From: Nitratiruptor sp.
GTDB lineage: Bacteria > Campylobacterota > Campylobacteria > Campylobacterales > Nitratiruptoraceae
DNA: 14,225 nt
Direction of reading: 5' to 3'
Assembly: GCA_015494595.1 (NCBI GenBank)
Contig: WGAX01000186.1
Coordinates: forward strand, 1 to 14,225
Part shown: one piece after another, positions 1 through 5,204 of the stretch
Numbering within the stretch: the first letter of the stretch is position 1
Layout: every line of letters starts with the position of its first letter
Notes under the pieces: generated by a model
Databases searched by the model: none
What the model was told of the DNA's origin: nothing
The model's input: the letters and a program-made list of their open reading frames with translations, nothing else
Position numbers and translations under genes: made by a program

Positions 1-95
1 ATGAGCCAAAAAAGCTTGATATTGAGTTGCCAAAGGGCTTTACACCAAAGGAGGCTATGGTGATGATCGCAGGAGTTTGCGCTAAATGTCAGTAA
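1..95 (+). CDS. C-terminal end of an upstream gene, possibly Fur/PerR-family regulator (partial)
   Basis: Only the last 30 codons are in the window, read in the frame beginning at base 3 and ending with TAA at 93-95. The visible tail runs from EPKKLDIELPKGFTPKEA to a terminal GVCAKCQ. A closing G-[IV]-C-x-x-C motif a few residues from the end is typical of Fur/PerR metalloregulators, where these cysteines form part of the structural zinc site, so that family is my best guess. With no DNA-binding domain visible this is inference only. The gene is tail to tail with xth: the two stop regions overlap by 14 bases (82-95), which leaves no room for a separate terminator between them. Confidence 0.5.
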   Translation, partial: EPKKLDIELPKGFTPKEAMVMIAGVCAKCQ

Positions 96-825
96 AACTT
101 GCTACAACAGGAGCGTGGTCGCTGGGCTTTGGTACCCTTCTTTTTCGCATCCACATATCTACATAGATCTCTTGACATCTTTTGTGCATAGACTCAGTTG
201 CTAAGATATAGTCTATGCGCATACCCTCATCTCTCCATACTGCCCCACCCATATAGTCCCACCAAGTAAAACCATGCTCTTTGGAATGGCAGGAGCGAAA
301 GAGATCGATGAGTCCCACTGCTAAAAACCTCTCAAAAGCTCCTCTTTCATCCTCCATAAAGCCTATGCTTTCCTCTAAAAGCTCAGGAGCCCATACATCT
401 ATTGCCTCTCGTGCTACATTGAAATCGCCTACTACTAAGCATTGTTCTGTAGTCTCCAAGATCTTTTTCGTATACTCGGCTAGATGTGCAAAAAAGCTCA
501 GCTTGTATTGATACTTTTCGCCATCCACATCACCATGCGGAGCGTAAACATTGCAGATTGTGACGCCTTTGATGGTAGTTTGGATGAAGCGCTTCTGCTC
601 ATCCCAAAAAGGATCGCCAAAACCTTTTTGCACCTCTTCAAAGCCAAGTCTTGAGCAGATAGCCACCCCGTTATAGGCCTTTTGTCCAAACACTTGGCAC
701 TCATACCCTAAATTCGCAAAATCATCAAAAGGGAATTTATGCTCTTCGCACTTAATTTCTTGCATACATAATACATCTAGCTCAATCTTTTCTTGAAGCC
801 ACTTTACCAAAAATTCGCCGTAAAG

Positions 826-846
826 CCCCTTGATTTATCAATGGGG
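826..846 (+). repeat. Left-end subterminal hairpin of element 1
   Basis: CCCCTTGAT and ATCAAtGGGG form a nine-pair stem with a TT loop and one unpaired T (842) at the base of the 3' arm. It directly follows AAAG. The right-end hairpin has an unpaired T in the same place, as expected if one TnpA binds both ends. Confidence 0.9.
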
Positions 847-877
847 ATATAAGGCGACAAAAGAGTTGAGAGGAAGT

Positions 878-907
878 TTGTCTTCCTTGAAAATCTTTTG
901 GTATAAT
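878..907 (+). promoter_or_regulatory. Promoter inside element 1, reading into its guide-RNA-like right end
   Basis: TTGTCT (878-883), an 18-bp spacer and TATAAT (902-907), preceded by TG (extended -10 TGGTATAAT), form a sigma-70-type promoter. The start would lie near 914. No start codon with a meaningful reading frame follows. What follows is the structured right end, so the likely product is a short non-coding RNA. The promoter may originally have served tnpB before an internal deletion. Confidence 0.7.
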
Positions 908-980
908 TTTTCTAAAGGTTGGGGCATCAACCTTCGGCATAGGGGAAGTAAGACCGGCTATTGTCGGCATCCCCGCTTAA
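891..980 (+). pseudogene. tnpB C-terminal remnant in element 1
   Basis: The frame is open from just after TGA (888-890) to TAA (978-980). The last 22 codons contain KVGASTFGIGEVRP followed by AIVGIPA and stop. The GASTF...GEVRP pattern looks to me like the variable tail of TnpB proteins, which overlaps the 5' part of the omega RNA in intact IS605-type elements. None of the RuvC catalytic domain is present. It has no start codon and is best read as a fossil conserved because it encodes RNA structure. Confidence 0.6.
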
Positions 981-1020
981 AGCCGGAATCCCCTGCATTT
1001 ATGCGTGGGGAGTATGTCAA
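914..1020 (+). ncRNA. Putative stand-alone omega RNA (reRNA) scaffold of element 1
   Basis: From the predicted start near 914 the transcript would be about 107 nt and highly structured. It contains GGTTG-GGGCAT-CAACC (918-932) as a first hairpin, then ACCGGC/GTCGG and AGGGG/CCCC pairings (941-974), and finally the right-end hairpin 990-1010 with the tail AGTATGTCAA. TnpB guide RNAs have this layout: the scaffold overlaps the end of tnpB and the right end, and the guide is the flanking DNA. Here the guide would start at 1021 with AATAAGCTCTTTTCTA. No tnpB is linked, so any activity needs a TnpB from elsewhere. Architecture is seen directly; expression and function are inferred. Confidence 0.62.
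990..1010 (+). repeat. Right-end subterminal hairpin of element 1
   Basis: CCCC pairs with GGGG and GCAT with ATGC, with a T-G wobble and an unpaired T at 1006. It is preceded directly by GAAT and followed by ten bases ending in TCAA. It is both the predicted TnpA binding site and the last stem of the putative omega RNA. Confidence 0.9.
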
Positions 1021-1054
1021 AATAAGCTCTTTTCTAGCATTAATGGAGTTGACA
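1021..1054. other. 34-bp island of xth between the two insertions
   Basis: Read on the minus strand, these bases are the third base of the Asn7 codon followed by VNSINARKELI, the conserved N-terminal stretch of exonuclease III. The island is bounded exactly by the right end of element 1 (TCAA, ending at 1020) and the right end of element 2 (TTCAC, ending at 1055). It is also the guide-encoding flank of both putative omega RNAs: the first half for element 1 on the plus strand, the second half for element 2 on the minus strand. Two 16-nt guides would nearly fill it. Confidence 0.9.
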
Positions 1055-1181
1055 GTGAACTACTCCCGCTAAATCATAGATTATAGCGGGAGCTTCCTGC
1101 TTCAACGGTCACCTCGCGCGGCGCACCTCCACAGGCTCTACGGGCAGTCCCTGCCCTGATAACGCTTGGTTATTGCGCTTT
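1055..1181 (-). ncRNA. Putative stand-alone omega RNA (reRNA) scaffold of element 2
   Basis: From a predicted start near 1181 the minus-strand RNA would be about 127 nt. It holds ATAAC/GTTAT and GGGCAG/CTGCCC hairpins, a GC-rich segment, the GAAGCAGGAAG block and the 13-bp right-end hairpin, ending in GTAGTTCAC. I recognise the block 'GAAGCAGGAAGC, hairpin, GTAGTTCAC' as characteristic of tnpB-downstream ends in this family. The adjacent guide would begin TGTCAACTCCATTAAT (minus strand from 1054). A distant kinship to the IscB-type (HEARO) RNA cannot be excluded; in that case the guide would lie at the 5' side. Confidence 0.6.
1063..1092 (-). repeat. Right-end subterminal hairpin of element 2
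   Basis: CTCCCGCTA and TAGCGGGAG plus AATC/GATT form a 13-bp stem with a 3-nt loop and one unpaired base in the 5' arm (minus-strand reading). GAAG lies directly 5' and TAGTTCAC directly 3'. Confidence 0.9.
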
Positions 1182-1225
1182 TTGATAATTATAGCACAAA
1201 CTTGCTTTGCAAGACAAAAATTCAT
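1109..1225 (-). pseudogene. Short frame in element 2 with a tnpB-like tail
   Basis: A 38-codon frame runs from ATG (1225-1223) to TGA (1111-1109). The second half, NNQALSGQGLPVEP followed by VEVRRAR, resembles the variable C-terminal tail of TnpB, and it overlaps the predicted guide-RNA scaffold as tnpB tails do. The first half, from MNFCLAKQVC, does not look like any transposase and spans the promoter. I see it as the junction of an internal deletion that joined the left end to the tnpB 3' end. Translation is doubtful. Confidence 0.45.
1188..1217 (-). promoter_or_regulatory. Promoter inside element 2, reading into its guide-RNA-like right end
   Basis: On the minus strand TTGTCT (1217-1212), an 18-bp spacer and TATAAT (1193-1188) form a good sigma-70-type promoter with the same -35, spacer length and -10 as the promoter in element 1. 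The two promoters point at each other. A small perfect hairpin, CTTGC-AAA-GCAAG (1213-1201), lies within the spacer and the end of the -35. Confidence 0.68.
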
Positions 1226-1266
1226 CTCCCTCTAAATCAACTAAATCAATTAGATTTTAGAGGGAG
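1226..1266 (-). repeat. Left-end hairpin of element 2; may also act as operon terminator
   Basis: CTCCCTCTAAAATC and GATTTAGAGGGAG form a 13-bp stem with one unpaired base and a 14-nt loop. Flanking CAAAAAGAATT and GAATTTTTG can extend the pairing, and a run of five T follows on the minus strand. It is the left TnpA-binding hairpin by position, 18 nt from TTTAA. Because operon transcripts now run into it, it could also stop them; the T-run is short and separated from the stem. Confidence 0.75.
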
Positions 1267-1284
1267 AATTCTTTTTGTAGCTTG

Positions 1285-1470
1285 TTAAATGTGGCTATCT
1301 TCACTTTTTAACTCCTCCAAAATCTCTTTGTTGATCCTTTTTGGATTAAGCTCATAATCATTTTCACCCCTTTTTGGTTTGCGAAACTCAATATAGGTTC
1401 CAACTAATCCTACCAGTAAAATAAATATAAAGATGATAATTTTGCTTAAATCTCCAGCTTTTAACTCCAT
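1285..1470 (-). CDS. 61-aa single-pass membrane protein of unknown function
   Basis: I do not recognise this protein. It has a short N-terminal stretch (MELKAGDLSK), one strongly hydrophobic segment at about residues 11-26 (IIIFIFILLVGLVGTY) and a charged C-terminal half with KPKRGEND and EELKSEDSHI. This suggests a small inner-membrane protein with a cytoplasmic or periplasmic charged tail; topology is unclear. Its ATG shares one base with the sixA stop (TGATG), so the two are probably translationally coupled. Its last codons carry the Shine-Dalgarno sequence and the first 20 bases of xth in another frame. Its TAA survives because element 2 inserted just after that triplet. Confidence 0.75.
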   Translation of the reverse strand: MELKAGDLSKIIIFIFILLVGLVGTYIEFRKPKRGENDYELNPKRINKEILEELKSEDSHI

Positions 1471-1943
1471 CAGTGAAGATTCCTTAATAGTTTTGGGTAG
1501 AGTATACTACTGAGTGCAAAATACTCCTCTCCCTCTAAGCATACTACACTAGCCTTTTTGATGCGTATATGCATCATCTCACATCCGCTAAGATGTGAGA
1601 TTGCTAGAGTGAAGTCCGGCTCGTGCCCTATAAGGGCTATGTTCTCATAGCAGTGAAATCTCTCAATTAGCATTTCAATCTCAATGGGAGTAGCGCCGGG
1701 ATTGAGCCTAGCAGTCTCAAAATATTTCACATTTGGGTAAAACTCTTTAAGAATGTCTGCAGTTTGGATTGCTCTTTTAGCTTTTGAGGAGAGTATCATA
1801 TCGATTGTATAGATTTTTGGAAGTTTGCTAAAAAACTCTTTTGCTTTCTTTATTCCATCTTCGCTTAAAGGACGAGCTAAATCACTGCCAATCCACTCAT
1901 CTCTTGGTAGAGCTTTTGCGTGGCGAATAAAAAGCACTCTCAT
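1470..1943 (-). CDS. sixA: SixA-type phosphohistidine phosphatase (histidine phosphatase superfamily)
   Basis: This is a 157-residue member of the branch-1 histidine phosphatases, the size of SixA, which removes phosphate from histidine in phosphotransfer proteins. The nucleophile motif RHAKA (R7, H8) is at the N-terminus where this family has RHG/RHA. The second arginine lies in the SSKAKRAIQTA segment (about residues 52-62), and the second histidine in IGHEPDF (H107). The sequence is cytosolic, without signal or membrane segments. It follows queA by 11 bases and overlaps the small membrane gene by one base. The physiological substrate in Campylobacterota is not evident from the neighbours. 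Confidence 0.85.
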   Translation of the reverse strand: MRVLFIRHAKALPRDEWIGSDLARPLSEDGIKKAKEFFSKLPKIYTIDMILSSKAKRAIQTADILKEFYPNVKYFETARLNPGATPIEIEMLIERFHCYENIALIGHEPDFTLAISHLSGCEMMHIRIKKASVVCLEGEEYFALSSILYPKLLRNLH

Positions 1944-1954
1944 AACTATTCCTT

Positions 1955-2977
1955 TTAGAGTATTAGCATCGCATCGCCATAACTGTAGAAGCGATAATCT
2001 TTTGCAATCGCTAACTTATAAAGCTCTAGCGTCTTTTCTACACCTATAAAAGAGGCTACAAGCATAATAAGTGTCGATTTTGGCAGATGAAAGTTGGTAA
2101 GCAGATAATTTACCCTTTTTGGTGGATTGAGAGGATGCAAAAAGAGATCGCATTCTCCAAAGCACTTTTTGCTTCTTATGTAGTATTCAATAGCTCTGGT
2201 AACTGTAGTACCAATGGCAAGCAGAGGCTTGTTGCTATCTAAAAGCTTACAGGTTTGAGGAGGAATGGTATAGTATTCGCTGTGCATTTTATGCTCCTCT
2301 ATGTGTTTAGCTTCTACTGGTTTAAATGTCCCTGCTCCTACATGAAGCGTAATATTATAGAAGGGGTGGCTTTTTTGTAACTCTTGAAGCAGGCTAGCAG
2401 TAAAGTGCAAGGATGCAGTGGGCGCAGCTACCGCACCGGGATTTTTAGCAAAGATTGGTTGGTAGTGCTGCTCATCCTCTGGCTTTGCTTCTCTGTTGAT
2501 ATAGGGTGGCAGGGGAGTGGTGCCAATGGTTTCAAGTATTGGTAAAAGTGTGGCAAAATCAAGCTGCTTACCCTGATAAAAAAACTCCACTACTCTTGAG
2601 CCATCTTCATTTAAGCCAACTACTCTGGCCTCCAATCCCCTATCAAAAAGAAGTTTTGTCTCCTCTTTGACTCTGCCTCTAATAAACACATCAAATTGCT
2701 TATTGGCTAAAGGGCGATTAAGAAGAAGCTCAACCTTTCCTCCGCTTGCTTTTTTGCCAAAAACTCTTGCTTTAATCACTTTGGTATCGTTAAAGACAAT
2801 AGCACAAGAGGGCAGAATTTGAGGAAGCTCTTTGATAGTGGTGTGGCTTACTTGCTGGCTCTTTCTATCATATACCAGCAGTTTTGCGCTATCAGCAGGA
2901 GAGGCGGGGAATTTGGCTATATGATCACTTGGTAAGTAGTAATCGTAACTAGCTACATCCAAAGGATCAAGCTTCAT
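1955..2977 (-). CDS. queA: S-adenosylmethionine:tRNA ribosyltransferase-isomerase
   Basis: QueA transfers and isomerises the ribosyl moiety of SAM onto preQ1 at tRNA position 34 to make epoxyqueuosine. The protein has 340 residues (E. coli: 356). Hallmark blocks occur in order: FNDTKVIKAR, PLPPYI, PGAVAAPTASLHF, LHVGAGTFKPV, HKMHSE, TNFHLPKSTL and the C-terminal YGDAMLI. I chose ATG at 2977-2975, which gives the family start MKLDPLDVASYDYYLP and has GGAAGAGG upstream inside tatC. A longer frame starting at 3058 adds 27 basic residues that only shadow the tatC tail. It overlaps tatC by 11 bases. Confidence 0.95.
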   Translation of the reverse strand: MKLDPLDVASYDYYLPSDHIAKFPASPADSAKLLVYDRKSQQVSHTTIKELPQILPSCAIVFNDTKVIKARVFGKKASGGKVELLLNRPLANKQFDVFIRGRVKEETKLLFDRGLEARVVGLNEDGSRVVEFFYQGKQLDFATLLPILETIGTTPLPPYINREAKPEDEQHYQPIFAKNPGAVAAPTASLHFTASLLQELQKSHPFYNITLHVGAGTFKPVEAKHIEEHKMHSEYYTIPPQTCKLLDSNKPLLAIGTTVTRAIEYYIRSKKCFGECDLFLHPLNPPKRVNYLLTNFHLPKSTLIMLVASFIGVEKTLELYKLAIAKDYRFYSYGDAMLIL

Positions 2978-3722
2978 CCTCTTCCTCTTGATGCTCTTTG
3001 ATCTCTTCCTCTTTTTTAGCAGGATTGATAATCTTTGCAATAATAATAGATACCCCATACAAAATAATTAAAGGTCCAGCCATCAGGAGCTGGCTTAAGA
3101 CATCGGGAGGGGTAAGGATTGCAGCGATTGCAAAGATAATAATAATTGCATATTTGAAGAAATTTTTTAAACTCTCATCTGTCACAAGCCCTAAAGTGGC
3201 AAGAAAAAAGGTGATAACAGGTAGCTCAAAAGCCAGACCAAAGCCAAACATTAGCTTTGTAAAAAATCCTACATACTCCCCAATACTTGGTAGGGCAGTA
3301 AAGAGTTGAGAGCCAAAGTTAATTAGGTAGCTAAAGCCAAAAGGAAAAACGATATAATAGGCAAAAAGGGCTCCAAGAATAAACATAGCAGTGGCAGAGA
3401 GCACAAAGGGTAAGATAAACTTCTTTTCGTGCTCATACAGACCCGGAGCAATAAAGAGCCAAAGCTGCCAAAAAATTACAGGCAGACTCAAAATAATAGC
3501 AGCAAAAAAGGAGACCTTTAAAGCGGTAAAGAAAGCCTCTCCAACTTTGGTAAAGATCACATTGCTACCAGGTGGCAGAGCCTCTTTAAGAGGCATTATC
3601 ATCCAGTCTAAGATATGCTCCCAAAAGCCAAAACTGATAATAAACATTACAAAAATAGTGGCTATGCTAATAAGTAGTCTTTTGCGCAGCTCTGCTAAGT
3701 GTGGTTTGAGCTCTTCAAACAT
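2967..3722 (-). CDS. tatC: Sec-independent (Tat) protein translocase subunit TatC
   Basis: This is the polytopic core of the twin-arginine translocase; with TatB it forms the receptor for folded precursors carrying RR signal peptides. It has 251 residues, starting MFEELKPHLAELRKRLL as in the family, with six predicted membrane segments and the conserved loop FIAPGLYEHEKKF, which carries the glutamate needed for signal-peptide recognition. The C-terminus is unusually acidic (EEEIKEHQEEEDEA), and the DNA encoding it also holds the queA ribosome-binding site. It overlaps tatB by eight bases. Sulfur- and hydrogen-metabolising Campylobacterota export many cofactor-containing enzymes by Tat, so the pathway fits the host. 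Confidence 0.96.
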   Translation of the reverse strand: MFEELKPHLAELRKRLLISIATIFVMFIISFGFWEHILDWMIMPLKEALPPGSNVIFTKVGEAFFTALKVSFFAAIILSLPVIFWQLWLFIAPGLYEHEKKFILPFVLSATAMFILGALFAYYIVFPFGFSYLINFGSQLFTALPSIGEYVGFFTKLMFGFGLAFELPVITFFLATLGLVTDESLKNFFKYAIIIIFAIAAILTPPDVLSQLLMAGPLIILYGVSIIIAKIINPAKKEEEIKEHQEEEDEA

Positions 3723-4074
3723 CTATATTATCCTTTTTCTTTTTAAATTTTACCACCTCTCTTTTTGGCTCTTTTTGCAAAGCCTTTTTGATCTCCTCAG
3801 CCTCTTGCAGGGGATCCTCTTCAAGCTCTGCCTCAATGCTTTTCATCTCATCAGCAATGGAGGCAAATTTCTGTTTATACTCCTTTGCCTCCTCTTTTAA
3901 TTCTGTCAATTTAACCTCTTGCTCTAGCTGCATTTTTGCATCATTAACAGCTCGCTTAAGGCTTTTAAAAAATTTGGCAATATCTACCAAAAATTTTGGT
4001 AGTTTCTCTGGTCCCAAAAAGATAATAGCTACAACTGCTATCATTAAAATCTCTGTAAATCCCATCCCAAACAT
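3715..4074 (-). CDS. tatB: Sec-independent (Tat) protein translocase subunit TatB
   Basis: This is a 119-residue TatA/B-family protein. The N-terminus MFGMGFTEILMIAVVAIIFLGPEKLP gives the short membrane anchor, the FLGPEKLP hinge and the following amphipathic helix (LVDIAKFFKSLKRAV). A long charged, helical C-terminal region follows, rich in E and K, which is the TatB rather than the TatA pattern, and the adjacency to tatC agrees. The start at 4074 is supported by AAGGG seven bases upstream; a start at 4101 would add nine non-conserved residues. The 68-bp gap to hemW holds no clear promoter. Confidence 0.92.
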   Translation of the reverse strand: MFGMGFTEILMIAVVAIIFLGPEKLPKFLVDIAKFFKSLKRAVNDAKMQLEQEVKLTELKEEAKEYKQKFASIADEMKSIEAELEEDPLQEAEEIKKALQKEPKREVVKFKKKKDNIDV

Positions 4075-4142
4075 CAGTAGCCCTTGTGAGAGTTTTGCCA
4101 AATTTTACAGAAAAAGAGATTACAAAAGTATAAATTGCCTCT

Positions 4143-5174
4143 TTAGAGCAAAAAGAGTGCCATCTCATCGGCAATGAAGTAGTTTTTATTATAGATTTTT
4201 TGGCTATCTTCATCTATTTTATTCTCTTGTAAGAGAATTGCAACTTTTTGTCTATCCAAAAGGGTTTTATCTACGCCTATGCAGCTTCTTAGTCCCAAAA
4301 AGATCTTTTCTGTGCGCAGATCCTCTTGGCTGAGATGCTCAATCTCTCTTTGTAGAGGATTTTTGATATAACTTTGCAGATTGGTTGGAGGGTAGTAGCG
4401 AAAATTTTGCCAAAATCCTACAGCTCCAGCACCAATGCCAAGGTAATTTTTTAGCTGCCAGTAGCCTTTGTTGTGGCGTGATGCATAAGAGCCAAAGTTG
4501 GATACCTCATACTGCTTAAAGGGTATAAGCTCTTTGACAAAAAAGCCAAACTCCTGCTGGCTTGTTTTACTAGGCTCATTGGCAAAAGGGGTGTTTGGCT
4601 CAATTGTAAGAGCATATGCAGAGATATGGTTGATTGGAAGAGTGGAAGCTATAGCAATGTCTTCTTTTAGTAAAGCTTTGGTATCCACAGCGCAGTTATA
4701 GATAAGATCGATACTAATATTTTCAAATCCAGCTTTTGCTGCTGCCTCTACTGCTTTGATTGCATCTTTGGGGCTATGGCTTCTGCCAAGAAAGCTAAGT
4801 TTGCTTTGGTTAAAGCTTTGCACACCAAAGCTCACTCTGGTTGCTCCAAGCTCTTTAATAGCTTTTAGCCATGCATAGGAGGCGCTGTTTGGGTTTGCTT
4901 CAAAGGTTATTTCTGCATTGGAGTTAAGGTAGGGTTGCAGGAGTAAAAAGAACTTCTCATAGTAGCTAGGTTTTAAAGAGGAGGGCGTGCCTCCACCTAT
5001 AAAAATAGATTCAATAGAGTTTTTGGATATTGTAAACTGCTCTAAATCGTAAAGAAGCTGCTTTGTTGTTGCATGCATATACTCTTTTTTTAGATGGTGG
5101 TTGGTTGTAAAGGAGTTGAAGCTACAGTAGTGGCATTTGCTATCACAAAAGGGAATATGCAGATATAGTAGCAA
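4143..5174 (-). CDS. hemW: Radical SAM heme chaperone HemW (HemN-like)
   Basis: This 343-residue radical-SAM protein opens with LLYLHIPFC. The [4Fe-4S] cluster cysteines C10, C14 and C17 lie in CDSKCHYC, followed by the IGGGTPS SAM-binding block and FEANP, then VSFGVQSF and the GAGAVGF region. It is shorter at the N-terminus than true oxygen-independent coproporphyrinogen oxidase HemN, and length and start match HemW, which inserts heme into target proteins. The start is TTG (5174-5172) with AAAGGA about five bases upstream. It is the first gene of the minus operon and is read from the divergent promoter region shared with rppH. Confidence 0.88.
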   Translation of the reverse strand: MLLYLHIPFCDSKCHYCSFNSFTTNHHLKKEYMHATTKQLLYDLEQFTISKNSIESIFIGGGTPSSLKPSYYEKFFLLLQPYLNSNAEITFEANPNSASYAWLKAIKELGATRVSFGVQSFNQSKLSFLGRSHSPKDAIKAVEAAAKAGFENISIDLIYNCAVDTKALLKEDIAIASTLPINHISAYALTIEPNTPFANEPSKTSQQEFGFFVKELIPFKQYEVSNFGSYASRHNKGYWQLKNYLGIGAGAVGFWQNFRYYPPTNLQSYIKNPLQREIEHLSQEDLRTEKIFLGLRSCIGVDKTLLDRQKVAILLQENKIDEDSQKIYNKNYFIADEMALFLL

Positions 5175-5204
5175 TTTTTATCCTTTTTTAAATAGTAAGA
5201 GGGT

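Larger units (their letters stand above)
808..1020 (+). mobile_element. Element 1: 213-bp non-autonomous IS200/IS605-family (IS608-type) element
   Basis: The ends carry the complete signature that a Y1 (TnpA) single-strand transposase recognises. The target tetranucleotide TTAC (804-807) flanks the left end. An 18-nt linker ends in the guide AAAG (822-825), which abuts the left hairpin (826-846; CCCC-TTGAT, loop TT, ATCAA, bulged T842, GGGG). At the right end the guide GAAT (986-989) abuts a hairpin (990-1010; bulged T1006 before GGGG), then a 10-nt tail ends in TCAA (1017-1020). TTAC/AAAG and TCAA/GAAT are the known IS608 pairs. Removing 808-1020 exactly restores the xth frame. No tnpA is present and only a tnpB-like tail remains, so this is a MITE-like deletion derivative that can move only if a compatible TnpA acts in trans. 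Confidence 0.92.
1055..1284 (-). mobile_element. Element 2: 230-bp non-autonomous IS200/IS605-family element
   Basis: It is read on the minus strand. The target is TTTAA (1289-1285). An 18-nt linker ends in the guide AATT (1270-1267), followed by the left hairpin (1266-1226). At the right end the guide GAAG (1096-1093) abuts a hairpin (1092-1063), then eight bases end in TTCAC (1059-1055). The tetranucleotides differ from element 1 but follow the IS608 pairing logic: guide base 1 with target base 2, base 2 with base 1, base 4 with base 4 (TTAA/AATT and TCAC/GAAG). Both hairpins share CTCCC-x-CTA, one unpaired base, AATC, then GATTTAG-x-GGGAG. Exact removal restores the xth frame. There is no tnpA and no full tnpB. 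Confidence 0.9.
82..1304 (-). pseudogene. xth: Exodeoxyribonuclease III (xth), split by two IS200/IS605-family insertions
   Basis: This is a base-excision-repair AP endonuclease / 3'-5' exonuclease gene in three pieces: 1304-1285, 1054-1021 and 807-82. Joined, they give 780 nt (259 aa plus stop), the usual family length. The start is GTG at 1304-1302, with GGAGGAG (1318-1312) seven bases upstream. The rejoined N-terminus reads MKIATFN, then VNSINARKELI, then VKWLQEK and on to the QEIK block, so N7 falls at the same residue number as in E. coli ExoIII. Other catalytic motifs are intact: the Glu of QEIK, YAPHGD, GDFN, RIDYIL and the final SDHAP. Element 2 interrupts the Asn7 codon after TTTAA; element 1 sits between the Ile and Val codons. 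As it stands, translation from the GTG runs into element 2. An apparent TTG start at 810-808 belongs to element 1 and would lack N7. The gene was the last of the hemW-tatBC-queA-sixA operon and is presumably inactive. Confidence 0.93.

Noticed and set aside
82..810. A full-length xth beginning at TTG 810-808
   Set aside because: That TTG lies inside element 1 (808-810). Starting there would omit the conserved N-terminal strand with N7, while the true GTG start with a strong Shine-Dalgarno lies at 1304.
1049..1053. TCAA at minus 1052-1049 as the right end of element 2
   Set aside because: The guide beside the hairpin is GAAG, which pairs with TCAC rather than TCAA. Ending the element at 1055 leaves GTCAAC as the Val-Asn codons of xth.
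830..1072. An 80-codon plus-strand frame across the intergenic-looking region
   Set aside because: It crosses element 1's left hairpin, promoter and right end and runs on into the antisense of xth and element 2. It has no ribosome-binding site and no recognisable protein features.
1201..1213. CTTGC-AAA-GCAAG as the left hairpin of element 2, with ATGAATTTTTGTCTTG as the lost xth start
   Set aside because: That reading needs a one-base frameshift and a Trp-to-Cys change and gives no matching guide/target pair. The boundary at 1284/1285 needs no changes and fits every rule.
808..1284. An IStron or group I intron that would splice xth back together
   Set aside because: Element 1 is antisense to xth, the inserts are only 213 and 230 bp, and I see no group I core elements. 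The ends match single-strand transposon signals instead.
2967..3058. Longer queA starting at 3058
   Set aside because: The extra 27 residues are a frame-shifted shadow of tatC. The family start MKLDPLDVASYDYYLP begins at 2977 with a good ribosome-binding site.
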